The notes under the pieces: generated by a model | What the model was told of the DNA's origin: nothing | What the model saw: only the letters and a program-made list of their open reading frames with translations | The model's database searches: none | Source: DASUFZ01 sp035541475 | GTDB taxonomy: Bacteria; Myxococcota_A; UBA9160; SMWR01 | Assembly: GCA_035541475.1 (NCBI GenBank) | Contig: DATKND010000061.1 | Coordinates: 1 to 26,724, forward strand | DNA: 26,724 nucleotides | Direction of reading: 5' to 3' | In this document: piece after piece, positions 1 to 7,412 of the stretch | Layout of the letters: each line of letters begins with the position of its first letter | Position numbering within the stretch: the stretch's first letter is position 1 | Position numbers and translations under genes: made by a program

Positions 1-738
1 GAGACGGCCGACTGGATCGCCGCGACCGCGCCCGCCGGCCCGCTGCTCAACAATCTCGCGCTCGGCTCGACATTGATCTGGCGCGCGCCGGCGCAGCGCG
101 TCTTCATCGACGGCCGCAACGAGGTGAGCGGCGAGGCCTTCTATCTCGAATCGCTGCGCGCGCTCGATCCGGAGCACTTCGAGGAGGCGCGCGCGCGCTA
201 CGGCTTCGAGACGGTCGCGCTCGCCCACCGGGGAGACGCGCGCGCGGCGCGGCTCTCCTCGCACCTCGCGCGCGATCCGGGCTGGCGGCTCGTGCACGTC
301 GACGGCGCCGGGGTCGTCTTCGCGCGCGCGGCCGGACCGAACGGCGCGCTCCCCGCGGCGAGCCTGCCGTCGCCCGTCGGCGCCGAAGAGCGCGAGCGCC
401 TGTTCACCGAGATCGAGGTCGACGCGGGGCCCGTCGCAAACATGCGTCGCTGGCTCTGGTCGCGCGAGCCGCCGCCGGGCGCCGTCCACGGCCTCGGCAA
501 CTTCCTCGCGCGCATCGACCTGATGCTGCCGGCGGAGCGCCCGCTGCTCGAAGCGGCGATGCACAGTCGCGGCTTCTACGAGCCGCATCTCGACCTCGGA
601 CTTCTCTACCAGCACGCGGCGCTGCGGCGACTCGCGCTCGCGTCGTACAAGCGAGCGATCGCGCTCGCGCCCGACCACCCCGACCTCGCCGCGCTACGCG
701 ACGCGATCGAGGCGCGCGAGCCCGGCGCGGCGCGTTAG
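1..738 (+). CDS. C-terminal part of a membrane/TPR protein (5' truncated by window)
   Basis: The frame is open from base 1 and stops at TAG 736-738, so the true start lies upstream; the first in-window start-like codon (TTG at 73) is not convincing. The visible 245 residues hold the motif VFIDGRNEV near the beginning. I know this kind of motif from the periplasmic part of large multi-spanning, glycosyltransferase-like membrane proteins. The C-terminus (about residues 180-240) resembles a tetratricopeptide repeat, with GLLYQHAALRRLALASYKRA followed by IALAPDHPDLA. No membrane segment falls in the visible part. The stop lies 1 bp from the stop of the convergent SDR gene. Exact function is unknown; the membrane-protein assignment is inference from the DGR motif and the TPR tail. 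Confidence 0.6.
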   Translation, partial: ETADWIAATAPAGPLLNNLALGSTLIWRAPAQRVFIDGRNEVSGEAFYLESLRALDPEHFEEARARYGFETVALAHRGDARAARLSSHLARDPGWRLVHVDGAGVVFARAAGPNGALPAASLPSPVGAEERERLFTEIEVDAGPVANMRRWLWSREPPPGAVHGLGNFLARIDLMLPAERPLLEAAMHSRGFYEPHLDLGLLYQHAALRRLALASYKRAIALAPDHPDLAALRDAIEAREPGAAR

Positions 739-739
739 T

Positions 740-1510
740 TCAGAACGGCCAGTTGGTCGACTCGGTGCCGCCGTCGACCTCCATGACCTTGCCCGTCACC
801 CACGACGACGCGGGCGACGCGAGGTAGAGCGCCATCAGAGCGATGTCCTCGACCTCGCCGAGCCGCTTCATCGGCGTCGCCTGCTCCATCGCGGCGCGCG
901 TCTTCTCGTCGAGGTACGGCAGCAGCGCCGAGGTCGCGACGGAGCCGACCGCGATCGCGTTGACGCGCACGTCCGGCGCGAGCTCGGCGCCGAGGTTTCG
1001 CGTCAGGAAGGTGAGCGCGGCCTTCGCGGTGCCGTAGGCCGCGAAGTACGGCTGCACCAGGCGTCCCGCCGCGGACGAGATGTTGACGACGGCGCCGCCG
1101 CCGTTCTTGCGCATGTGCGGCACGGCGGTGCGGGTCAGCAGGAACGCGGTGGTGACGTTGAAGCGGAACGCCTGCTCGAACATGCGCTCGCTGGTCTCGA
1201 GCAGCGGCTTCGGCGGCGAGCCGCCCGCGTTGTTGACGACGACGTCGATGCGCCCGAACTCCTTCATCGCGCTCGCGACCAGGTTCTCCTGCGCCTCGCT
1301 CTTCATCACGTCGCACTCGACCGCGAGCGCACGGCGGCCGAGCTTGCGGACGGACGCGGCGGTGTCGTCGATCTGCTCGCGCGTGCGCGCGGCGCAGACG
1401 ACGTCGGCGCCCATCTCGGCGAAAGCGAGCGCGCAGCCGCGGCCGATGCCGCGTCCCGCGCCGGTGACGATCGCCACCTTCCCGTCGAGTCGGAAGCGGT
1501 CGAGGATCAT
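740..1510 (-). CDS. SDR family oxidoreductase (3-oxoacyl-ACP reductase / hydroxysteroid dehydrogenase-like)
   Basis: A 256-residue classical short-chain dehydrogenase that should use NAD(P)H to interconvert a ketone and an alcohol. The cofactor motif TGAGRGIG is at residues 16-23, NNAG at 93-96, and the catalytic set Asn118, Ser146, Tyr159, Lys163 is complete (Ser-Tyr spacing of 13, YGTAK). The C-terminal VTGKVMEVDGG is the usual substrate-side ending. Length is normal for the family. The ATG start gives the standard short lead (MILDRFRLDGK) before the first beta strand. It diverges from the EthD gene across 27 bp and converges on the upstream TPR gene with 1 bp between stops. It most resembles enzymes labelled FabG or 7-alpha-hydroxysteroid dehydrogenase; the substrate cannot be read from the sequence. 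Confidence 0.93.
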   Translation of the reverse strand: MILDRFRLDGKVAIVTGAGRGIGRGCALAFAEMGADVVCAARTREQIDDTAASVRKLGRRALAVECDVMKSEAQENLVASAMKEFGRIDVVVNNAGGSPPKPLLETSERMFEQAFRFNVTTAFLLTRTAVPHMRKNGGGAVVNISSAAGRLVQPYFAAYGTAKAALTFLTRNLGAELAPDVRVNAIAVGSVATSALLPYLDEKTRAAMEQATPMKRLGEVEDIALMALYLASPASSWVTGKVMEVDGGTESTNWPF

Positions 1511-1537
1511 GCGAACACTCTGTTAGACTCGCGCGCC
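1511..1537. promoter_or_regulatory. 27-bp divergent intergenic with inverted repeat and -10-like box
   Basis: The only DNA between the divergent SDR and EthD genes. It contains the inverted repeat AACA-CTC-TGTT (1514-1524) and, overlapping it, TAGACT (1524-1529), a fair -10 box that ends 8 nt before the EthD GTG. No Shine-Dalgarno is visible for EthD. This would suit a leaderless transcript with a small operator over the promoter, but the evidence is only the spacing and a short repeat. Confidence 0.25.
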
Positions 1538-1897
1538 GTGGTCAAGCTCGTCTTTGCCCTGCGCCGTCTCCCGCATCTCTCGCGCGCGGAGTTCCAGCGC
1601 TACTGGCGCGAGCGGCACGCGCCGCTCGTGAAGAGACACGCGAAGGTGCTCGGTATCCGACGCTACGTGCAGCTCCACACGCTCGATACGCCGCTGAATG
1701 CCGCGCTGCGCGGAACGCGCGGCGGCCCCGAGGAGTACGACGGCGTCGCCGAGATCTGGTTCGACGCCGCGGAGCTCGCGACGACGCCGGAGGCCGCTGT
1801 CGCGGGGCAGGCGCTGCTCGAAGACGAGAAGATGTTCATCGACCTCGCGCGCTCTCCGCTCTGGATCGGAGAGGAGCGCGAGATCCTCTCTTCCTAG
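1538..1897 (+). CDS. EthD domain-containing protein
   Basis: A 119-residue protein of the dimeric alpha/beta-barrel type (EthD family). The recognisable core is at the N-terminus: a beta strand (VKLVFALRR), then LSRAEFQRYWRERHAPLV, the hallmark W..RHAPL helix that lines the pocket in EthD proteins. Family members accompany catabolic oxidation genes; most are uncharacterised. The open frame extends far upstream, but that stretch is antisense to the SDR gene. The GTG at 1538 gives the conserved N-terminus and begins just after the intergenic region. No ribosome binding site is visible. The VOC gene follows 18 bp downstream, so the two are probably co-transcribed and may handle the same small molecule (inference). 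Confidence 0.85.
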   Translation: MVKLVFALRRLPHLSRAEFQRYWRERHAPLVKRHAKVLGIRRYVQLHTLDTPLNAALRGTRGGPEEYDGVAEIWFDAAELATTPEAAVAGQALLEDEKMFIDLARSPLWIGEEREILSS

Positions 1898-1915
1898 CGC
1901 CCGCAGGAGCCGTTC

Positions 1916-2356
1916 GTGGAGATCAACGGCATCGCGCATTGCAACCTGACTGTGAGTGACATGGAGCGGAGTCGGCCCTTCTACCGCCAGATGCTGACGT
2001 TCCTCGGGCTCAAGCCCGTGATCGATACGGAGGGGATGCTCTACTGCGTCGGCGGGCGCACCGCGATGGGCATCCAGGCCGCCGACGACAAGAACGACCG
2101 CTTCGTGCAGCGCCGCGTCGGTCTGCACCACGTCTGCTTCCGCGCGCGCGAGCGCGAGGACATCGATCGCTTCTACGAGTTCCTGCAGAAGCTCGACGGA
2201 GCGACGATCGTGCACCCGCCGAAGGAGGGCGCCTGGGCGCCCGGCTACTACTCGGTGCTGTTCGAGGATCCGGACGGCATCCGGATCGAGATGAACCACG
2301 TGCCGGGCCGCGGGCTGCTCGAGCCGGGCACGCGCTCCGGCGCGGCGAGGGGATGA
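1916..2356 (+). CDS. VOC family (glyoxalase/dioxygenase-fold) protein
   Basis: A 146-residue vicinal oxygen chelate protein made of two beta-alpha-beta-beta-beta modules. Likely metal ligands are His8 (GIAHCNLTV), His72 (GLHHVCF) and Glu125 (FEDPDGIRIEMNHVP). The string FEDPDGIRIE is a strong family signature. The family includes glyoxalase I, methylmalonyl-CoA epimerase, extradiol dioxygenases and fosfomycin-resistance enzymes; this one cannot be placed more precisely. The GTG start is supported by AGGAG at 1905-1909, 6 nt upstream. The stop overlaps the aat start as ATGA (2353-2356), so translation is probably coupled. Confidence 0.88.
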   Translation: MEINGIAHCNLTVSDMERSRPFYRQMLTFLGLKPVIDTEGMLYCVGGRTAMGIQAADDKNDRFVQRRVGLHHVCFRAREREDIDRFYEFLQKLDGATIVHPPKEGAWAPGYYSVLFEDPDGIRIEMNHVPGRGLLEPGTRSGAARG

Positions 2357-3051
2357 CGCCGGTCTACCGGCTCGGACGCGCGCTCGTCTTCCCCGATCCT
2401 CGCGAGAGTCACTCGAGCGGCCTGCTCGCCGTCGGCGGCGACCTCTCCTGCGAGCGGCTGCTGCTCGCCTACTCGCAGGGGATCTTTCCGTGGTATTCGG
2501 AGGGCGAGCCGATCCTGTGGCACTCGCCCGATCCGCGCGCGGCGCTCGTGCCGCGCTCACTGCGCGTCTCGCGCAGCCTGGCGAAGGCGCTGCGCCACGG
2601 GCGTTACGAGGTTCGGCTCGACACCGCCTTCGAGGAGGTGGTGCGTCGCTGCGCCGAAGCTCCGCGCCCCGGCCAGGCCGGCACCTGGATCACGGAAGCG
2701 ATGCAAGGCGCCTACGGCGAGCTCTTTCGGCGCGGCTACGCGCACTCGGCGGAGGCGTGGGAGTCGGGCAAGCTCGTCGGTGGACTTTACGGAGTGTCGC
2801 TCGGTGGCACGTTCTTCGGCGAGTCGATGTTCGCGGCGCAGCCGGACGCCTCGAAGGTCGCGTTCGTGACCCTGGTCGCGCAGCTCGTGCGCTGGGACTT
2901 CGACCTGATCGATTGCCAGCAGCAGACGCCGCACCTCGCGCGCTTCGGCGCCGAGCCGTGGTCGCGCGCGCGCTTCCTCGCGGCGCTGGCGGCGAGCCTC
3001 GAGCGCCCGACGCGGCGCGGGCACTGGCGCCTCGACGAGGCGGGCGCGTGA
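2353..3051 (+). CDS. aat: Leucyl/phenylalanyl-tRNA--protein transferase
   Basis: A 232-residue cytosolic enzyme that moves Leu or Phe from charged tRNA onto proteins with N-terminal Arg or Lys, marking them for ClpAP through the bacterial N-degron pathway. The diagnostic blocks are present: GIFPWYSEGEPILWHSPDPR at about residues 38-57, TWITEAMQGAYGELFRRGYA at about 115-134, SLGGTFFGESMF at about 149-160, and DFDLIDCQQQTPHLARFGA near residue 190. Length is typical. It starts at ATG within the stop of the VOC gene (4-bp overlap). The methyltransferase gene follows after 34 bp. No clpA or clpS is in view. Confidence 0.97.
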   Translation: MTPVYRLGRALVFPDPRESHSSGLLAVGGDLSCERLLLAYSQGIFPWYSEGEPILWHSPDPRAALVPRSLRVSRSLAKALRHGRYEVRLDTAFEEVVRRCAEAPRPGQAGTWITEAMQGAYGELFRRGYAHSAEAWESGKLVGGLYGVSLGGTFFGESMFAAQPDASKVAFVTLVAQLVRWDFDLIDCQQQTPHLARFGAEPWSRARFLAALAASLERPTRRGHWRLDEAGA

Positions 3052-3085
3052 TACGCTGGCCTTTCGCCGCCCCCGAGGAGCGCTC

Positions 3086-3970
3086 GTGTCACAGCCCACT
3101 TCCCCGCGTCCGCTCGCCGCGACGGGTCCCAACGCCGATCAGATCGAGTACTGGAACGAGAAGAGCGGCCCGAAGTGGGTCGCGCACCAGGAGCTGCTCG
3201 ACGCGCAGATCGGCGTCGTCGGCGAAGAGGTGATGGCCCGCGCGAAGATCCAGCCGGGCGAGCGCGTGATCGACGTCGGCTGCGGCTGCGGCCAGACCGC
3301 GCTCCAGTTGGCCTCGCGCGTCGGCCCGCGCGGCCGCGTGCTCGCCGTCGACATCTCCGGCGTGATGCTCGCGCGCGCGCGCGAGCGCGCCGCGGCCGCC
3401 GGAATCACGCACGTCGACTTCCTGCTGGCCGATGGGCAGACGGCGTCGCTCCCGCGCAGCTTCGACCTCGTCTTCTCGCGCTTCGGGGTGATGTTCTTCG
3501 CGGATCCCGTGGCCGCCTTCGCGAATCTGCGCCGGGCGCTCGCGCCGGCCGGACGGCTCGCGTTCGCCTGCTGGCAGAGTCTCGAGCGAAACCCGTGGAT
3601 GGCCGTGCCGCTCGGCGCCGCCGCGAAGCTCGTGTCGCTGCCGCCGCCCCCGCCGCCGGGCGCGCCCGGCCCGATGGCGCTCGCGGATCCCGAGCGCGTC
3701 GCGCGCATCCTCGACCAGGCCGGCTTCCGCGACGTCTCGCTCGAATCGCTCGACACGAAACTGCGCATCGCCGGAGGCGCCGGCGTGGAGGAGGCGGCGC
3801 GCTTCCTGCTCGAGGGCGTGGGACCTACCTCGCACGCGATGCGCGACGCCAGCGCGCACGACCTCGAGCGGGTCTCGCGCGCCGTGCGCTCGGCGCTAGA
3901 GCCCTACCTCACACCGCGCGGCGTCGAGCTCGGCGCCTCGGTCTGGATCGCGACGGCAAGCCGGGCGTAG
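3086..3970 (+). CDS. Class I SAM-dependent methyltransferase
   Basis: A 294-residue methyltransferase of the UbiE/Methyltransf_11-25 type. SAM motif I is VIDVGCGCGQ (residues 61-70), Asp89 in AVDIS is the acidic residue expected to bind the ribose, and FDLVFSRFGVMFFADP carries motif IV. An N-terminal helix with EYWNEKSGPKWV resembles small-molecule methyltransferases; a proline-rich loop (PPPPPPGAPG) sits before the C-terminal cap. The GTG start is preceded by GAGGAG at the right distance. It is the last gene of the + strand run and converges on pckG with 10 bp between stops. Substrate unknown. Confidence 0.9.
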   Translation: MSQPTSPRPLAATGPNADQIEYWNEKSGPKWVAHQELLDAQIGVVGEEVMARAKIQPGERVIDVGCGCGQTALQLASRVGPRGRVLAVDISGVMLARARERAAAAGITHVDFLLADGQTASLPRSFDLVFSRFGVMFFADPVAAFANLRRALAPAGRLAFACWQSLERNPWMAVPLGAAAKLVSLPPPPPPGAPGPMALADPERVARILDQAGFRDVSLESLDTKLRIAGGAGVEEAARFLLEGVGPTSHAMRDASAHDLERVSRAVRSALEPYLTPRGVELGASVWIATASRA

Positions 3971-3980
3971 CCTGGCGCGC

Positions 3981-5777
3981 CTAGCGCGATGCCTTCAGCC
4001 GCTTCTCCAGCCCGTCGAGCTCTGCGACGAGATCCTTCGGCATCTTCGCGCCGAACTGGCGGTAGTAGTCGCGGATCATCGGCACCTCGGCGAGCCAGCC
4101 GTCGTGGTCGACCGTGAGGAGCACCTTCAGATCGGCCGGCTCGATGTCGAGACCGGCGAGGTCGAGCTCGCCGGCGGCGGGCAGGTTGCCGATCGGCGTC
4201 TCGACCGCCTTTGCGGTGCCCTCGCAGCGCTCGAACACCCATTTGAGCACGCGGCTGTTCTCGCCGTAGCCCGGCCACAGGAAGTCGCCGTCGGCGCTCT
4301 TGCGGAACCAGTTGACCGTGTAGAGGCGCGGCAGCTTCGCGCCGGCGCGCCGGCCGATCGTGAGCCAGTGACCCCAGTAGTCGGCCATGTTGTATCCGCA
4401 GAAGGGCAGCATGGCCATCGGATCGCGGCGCAGCTCGCCGATCTTGCCGGCAGCCGCGGCGGTCTTCTCGCTCGCGATGATCGAGCCGAGGAAGGTGCCG
4501 TGCTGCCAGTCGCGCGCCTCGTTGACGAGCGGCACCACCGTCGCGCGTCGCCCGCCGAAGAGGATCGCCGAGATCGGAACGCCGCGCGGATCCTCCCACT
4601 CGGGCGCGATGATCGGGCACTGGCGCGCGGGCGCGGTGAAGCGCGCGTTCGGGTGCGCGGCCGGCGTCTTCGAGCCTTGTGTCCAGTCGCGGCCCTGCCA
4701 GTCGATCAGATGCTTGGGTGTGTGCGCGCCGATCGTCATGCCGTCCCACCAGACGTCGCCGTCGTCGGTGAGCGCGCAGTTGGTGAAGATGCAGTTCGCG
4801 TGCAAGGTGGCGATGGCGTTGGCGTTGGTGTCGACGTTCGTGCCTGGCGCGACGCCGAAGAAGCCATGCTCGGGGTTGATCGCATAGAGCTGGCCGTCGG
4901 CGCCGAACTTCATCCAGCAGATGTCGTCGCCGATCGTCTCGACCTTCCAGCCGGGGACGGTCGGCTTCATCAGCGCGAGGTTCGTCTTGCCGCAGGCCGA
5001 CGGGAACGCGGCCGACATGTAGCGGACGCTGCCCTGCGGCGACGTCATCTTGAGGATCAGCATGTGCTCGGCCATCCAGCCCTGGTCGCGCGCCATCACC
5101 GACGCGATGCGGAGCGCGAAGCACTTCTTGCCGAGCAGCGCGTTGCCGCCGTAGCCCGAGCCGTAGGACCAGATCTCGCGCGTCTCGGGGTAGTGGACGA
5201 TGTACTTGTTCTCGCCGTTGCAGGGCCACGGCACGTCCTTCTGGCCGGGCGCGAGCGGCGCGCCGACCGAGTGGACGCACGGCACGAACTCGCCGTCGCC
5301 GAGCGTCTCGAGGACGCGCGTGCCGACGCGGGTCATGATGTGCATGCTCGCGACCACGTAGGGCGAGTCGGTGATCTCGATGCCGATGTGCGCGATCGGC
5401 GATCCGATCGGGCCCATGCTGAAGGGGATCACGTACATCGTCCGGCCGCGCATCGAGCCGGCGAAGAGGCCGCGCAAGGTGGCGCGCATCTCGGCCGGCG
5501 CGCGCCAGTTGTTGGTCGGGCCGGCTTCCTCCTCGCGCTCGGAGCAGATGAACGTGCGGTCCTCGACGCGCGCGACGTCGGCCGGATCCGACAGCGCGAG
5601 GAAGCTGTTCGGGCGCTTCGCGGCGGCGAGCGGCCGGAAGGTCCCGGAGGCGACCAGCAGTCGGCACATCTCACGGTATTCGGCGTCCGAGCCGTCGCAC
5701 CAGTGCACCCGCTCGGGCTGGCAGAGCGTGGCGATCTCCTGAACCCAGGCGTTCAGCTTCGGATTCCTGCTCGTCAT
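3981..5777 (-). CDS. pckG: Phosphoenolpyruvate carboxykinase (GTP)
   Basis: A 598-residue enzyme that converts oxaloacetate and GTP to phosphoenolpyruvate, CO2 and GDP, the entry to gluconeogenesis when cells grow on acids or lipids. The GTP-class signature FPSACGKTNLALMKP (around 258-272) contains the reactive Cys262 and P-loop Lys264. GDDICWMKF supplies acidic metal ligands, and NWFRKSADGDFLWPGYGENS is another block specific to the GTP-type family. The open frame runs about 139 codons further upstream, but that part is low-complexity. The ATG at 5777 begins the conserved N-terminus (MTSRNPKLNAWVQE) and gives the normal length of about 600. It stands alone on its strand, with a 233-bp upstream region that carries its own promoter-like elements. 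Confidence 0.97.
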   Translation of the reverse strand: MTSRNPKLNAWVQEIATLCQPERVHWCDGSDAEYREMCRLLVASGTFRPLAAAKRPNSFLALSDPADVARVEDRTFICSEREEEAGPTNNWRAPAEMRATLRGLFAGSMRGRTMYVIPFSMGPIGSPIAHIGIEITDSPYVVASMHIMTRVGTRVLETLGDGEFVPCVHSVGAPLAPGQKDVPWPCNGENKYIVHYPETREIWSYGSGYGGNALLGKKCFALRIASVMARDQGWMAEHMLILKMTSPQGSVRYMSAAFPSACGKTNLALMKPTVPGWKVETIGDDICWMKFGADGQLYAINPEHGFFGVAPGTNVDTNANAIATLHANCIFTNCALTDDGDVWWDGMTIGAHTPKHLIDWQGRDWTQGSKTPAAHPNARFTAPARQCPIIAPEWEDPRGVPISAILFGGRRATVVPLVNEARDWQHGTFLGSIIASEKTAAAAGKIGELRRDPMAMLPFCGYNMADYWGHWLTIGRRAGAKLPRLYTVNWFRKSADGDFLWPGYGENSRVLKWVFERCEGTAKAVETPIGNLPAAGELDLAGLDIEPADLKVLLTVDHDGWLAEVPMIRDYYRQFGAKMPKDLVAELDGLEKRLKASR

Positions 5778-5917
5778 GGCGTGACGTGCTCCCTCGGTGG
5801 TGGTGGCGGCGGAGACGCCGAATGGTGGGCCGACGTCGGGGACGCCGGGATCGATCGGACGGTTCGGTTCGAGACGGCGCGGAATGCGCAGAGACGGGTA
5901 CGGCTGGGAAGAGCGGC

Positions 5918-5963
5918 AGTATACCGCCACCCCCTGTGTGAGAGGCGCGAAAGCGGTCTTTCG
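5918..5963 (-). promoter_or_regulatory. Candidate pckG promoter with upstream inverted repeat
   Basis: On the minus strand TATACT (5923-5918) is a good -10 box, about 140 bp before the pckG start. No strong -35 is visible at the usual distance (about 5940-5946). Just beyond that, CGAAAG-CGGT-CTTTCG (5948-5963) is a perfect 6-bp inverted repeat, placed where an activator site would lie. This predicts a 5' leader of roughly 130 nt. It is supported only by pattern. Confidence 0.3.
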
Positions 5964-5984
5964 TGACACGGGGTCGCCGGAAAT

Positions 5985-6002
5985 CCACGGAGAGCCCCGT
6001 GG
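5985..6002 (-). terminator. Short GC hairpin after the MAPEG gene
   Basis: CCACGG, six bases, then CCGTGG form a perfect 6-bp stem that begins 9 bp past the MAPEG stop. On the minus strand only ATTT follows, so it is a weak intrinsic terminator at best. Confidence 0.3.
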
Positions 6003-6010
6003 GGCGTCGA

Positions 6011-6394
6011 TCAGATCAGCCGGATCGCCGTTCCGATCAAGCCACCGATGATCAGCACGCCGTTGGCGAGGAGCGTCAGCAGAAATCCGGGGCCGCGCTT
6101 CGCCGGATCCTGCACGTAGCCGCGCGCGTAGAGGGCCCGCCCCACGATGAAGACGAGCCCCAGGACCGCGGCCCACCTCGGACTCACGGCCCACGAGAAG
6201 ACGGCCAGCCCCGGCAGGAAGAGCACGAGCTGCTCGATCGTGTTCATCTGGACGCGGAAGTAGCGCTCGAAGATCGGATGGCCGGCCGTGGCCGGCGCCG
6301 CGACTCCGAAGCGCCCTCGCGCCTGTCCCGTCAGCATCAGCAAGACCCAGTACTCGAGCAGCGCCAGCAGGCCGACGATCACGACGAGCTCCAT
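6011..6394 (-). CDS. MAPEG family membrane protein
   Basis: A 127-residue integral membrane protein of the MAPEG superfamily (microsomal glutathione transferase / eicosanoid enzymes). Four hydrophobic segments are visible at about 1-22, 54-70, 73-88 and 102-124. The family motif lies between the first two: ERYFRVQMNTIEQLVLFLPG with Arg47, Asn51 and Glu54, and GRALYARGYV follows in the third. The open frame begins 31 codons earlier, but the ATG at 6394 has GGGAGGG just upstream and starts directly with the first membrane helix, so it is preferred. A likely promoter lies in the 89-bp gap behind the SDR gene. Possible roles are glutathione conjugation or peroxide reduction; bacterial members are mostly uncharacterised. 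Confidence 0.85.
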   Translation of the reverse strand: MELVVIVGLLALLEYWVLLMLTGQARGRFGVAAPATAGHPIFERYFRVQMNTIEQLVLFLPGLAVFSWAVSPRWAAVLGLVFIVGRALYARGYVQDPAKRGPGFLLTLLANGVLIIGGLIGTAIRLI

Positions 6395-6423
6395 GAGCCC
6401 TCCCGTCCAGGCACCCGGGCGCC

Positions 6424-6453
6424 GGAATACCACGAAACAGGCGCGCCCCTCAA
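6424..6453 (-). promoter_or_regulatory. Candidate sigma70-type promoter for the MAPEG gene
   Basis: On the minus strand TTGAGG (6453-6448), an 18-bp spacer and TATTCC (6429-6424) lie about 30 bp ahead of the MAPEG start, behind a strong ribosome binding site. The match is moderate. It would give the MAPEG gene expression independent of the upstream operon. Confidence 0.33.
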
Positions 6454-6483
6454 CGCTCGATCGAGGGTGGACGATCGTCGGCC

Positions 6484-7404
6484 TCACATCTCCGGCAGCG
6501 GGTAGCCGTCGACGATCGGCTGCTTCTTCTCGAACCAGGGGCCGAGGTGCTGGTGCAGGTTGTCCAGGTTCCAGGGCGTGTCGCTGTCGAAGGTCGCGGC
6601 CTTGGGGATCTTCCCGAGCACCTGGACCTGCTTGCCCCAGACGATGAAGACGTTCGCCGTGATGTTCTGCGCCTTCGGCGTGCAGAGGTAGGCGAAGAGC
6701 GGCGTCGAGTTCTCGGGGGAGAAGTTGTCGAAGCCCTCCTTCGGCTTCTCGAAGATCGAGCCGACCGGGCCCGCGAGCGTCATGCGCGTGCGCGCGCGCG
6801 GCATCACGACGTTCGCCGTGACGCCGTATTTGATCAGCAGCTTCGCCGCGCCCATCGTGAGCGACACGATGCCCGCCTTCGCGGCGGCGTAGTTCGGCTG
6901 GCCGGGCGTGCCGAAGAGGAACGACTCGGAGGCCGTCGAGAGCAGGCGCCCGTAGATCGGACCGCCCGCGGCCTTGCTCTTCTCGCGCCAGTAGAGCGCC
7001 GCGAACTTCATCGGCGCGAAGTGCCCCTTGAGGTGCACGCGCACGACCGCGTCGAAGTCCTCCTCGCTGATGTTGAAGAGCACGGCGTCGCGCGTGAAGC
7101 CGGCGTTGAGGATCAAGACGTCGAGGCTGCCGAAGGCGTCGACGGCGGTCTTCACGAGATCCTGCGCGACGCCGAAGTCCGCGACGTCACCGAAGTGCGG
7201 CACCGCCTTCCCGCCCGCCTTCTCGATCTCCTCGACCACCGCGCGCGCGGCGCTCTCGTCGCGGCCCTTGCCGTCGCGCGTCGTGCCGAGGTCGTTCACG
7301 ACGATGCGCGCGCCCTGCTTCGCGAAATAGAGCGCGTGGTTCTTGCCGAGCCCGTTCGCGGCGCCCGTGACGACGACGACCTTGCCTTCGAGTCCGGACG
7401 ACAT
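6484..7404 (-). CDS. SDR family 3-hydroxyacyl-CoA dehydrogenase, 17beta-HSD type 4-like
   Basis: A 306-residue short-chain dehydrogenase. TGAANGLG is at 13-20, NAG at 100-102, and the catalytic set is Ser159, Tyr172, Lys176. The stretch VVNDLGTTRDGKGRDESAA, with a long polar insert after the NAD-binding Asp, is typical of the dehydrogenase domain of peroxisomal multifunctional enzyme 2 and of mycobacterial Hsd4A-type enzymes, which oxidise 3-hydroxyacyl-CoA during steroid side-chain degradation. The C-terminal tail of about 50 residues (from 257) is longer than in plain SDRs. The ATG start at 7404 has GGAG upstream; the longer open frame is antisense noise. It is the last gene of the operon, 8 bp after the thiolase. 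Role inferred: the dehydrogenation step between the ChsH hydratase and the thiolase. Confidence 0.88.
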   Translation of the reverse strand: MSSGLEGKVVVVTGAANGLGKNHALYFAKQGARIVVNDLGTTRDGKGRDESAARAVVEEIEKAGGKAVPHFGDVADFGVAQDLVKTAVDAFGSLDVLILNAGFTRDAVLFNISEEDFDAVVRVHLKGHFAPMKFAALYWREKSKAAGGPIYGRLLSTASESFLFGTPGQPNYAAAKAGIVSLTMGAAKLLIKYGVTANVVMPRARTRMTLAGPVGSIFEKPKEGFDNFSPENSTPLFAYLCTPKAQNITANVFIVWGKQVQVLGKIPKAATFDSDTPWNLDNLHQHLGPWFEKKQPIVDGYPLPEM

Positions 7405-7412
7405 CGCTTCTC

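Noticed and set aside
5778..6194. An N-terminal extension of pckG by 139 residues
   Set aside because: The extension is low-complexity, crosses promoter-like sequence and partly overlaps the end of the MAPEG gene. The ATG at 5777 gives the normal PEPCK length and N-terminus.
6456..6479. Two adjacent 10-bp palindromes, CTCGATCGAG (6456-6465) and GACGATCGTC (6470-6479)
   Set aside because: CGATCG-type palindromes are expected by chance in such GC-rich DNA. They lie just past the operon end with no start codon at a regulatory distance except the MAPEG gene, which has its own promoter candidate.
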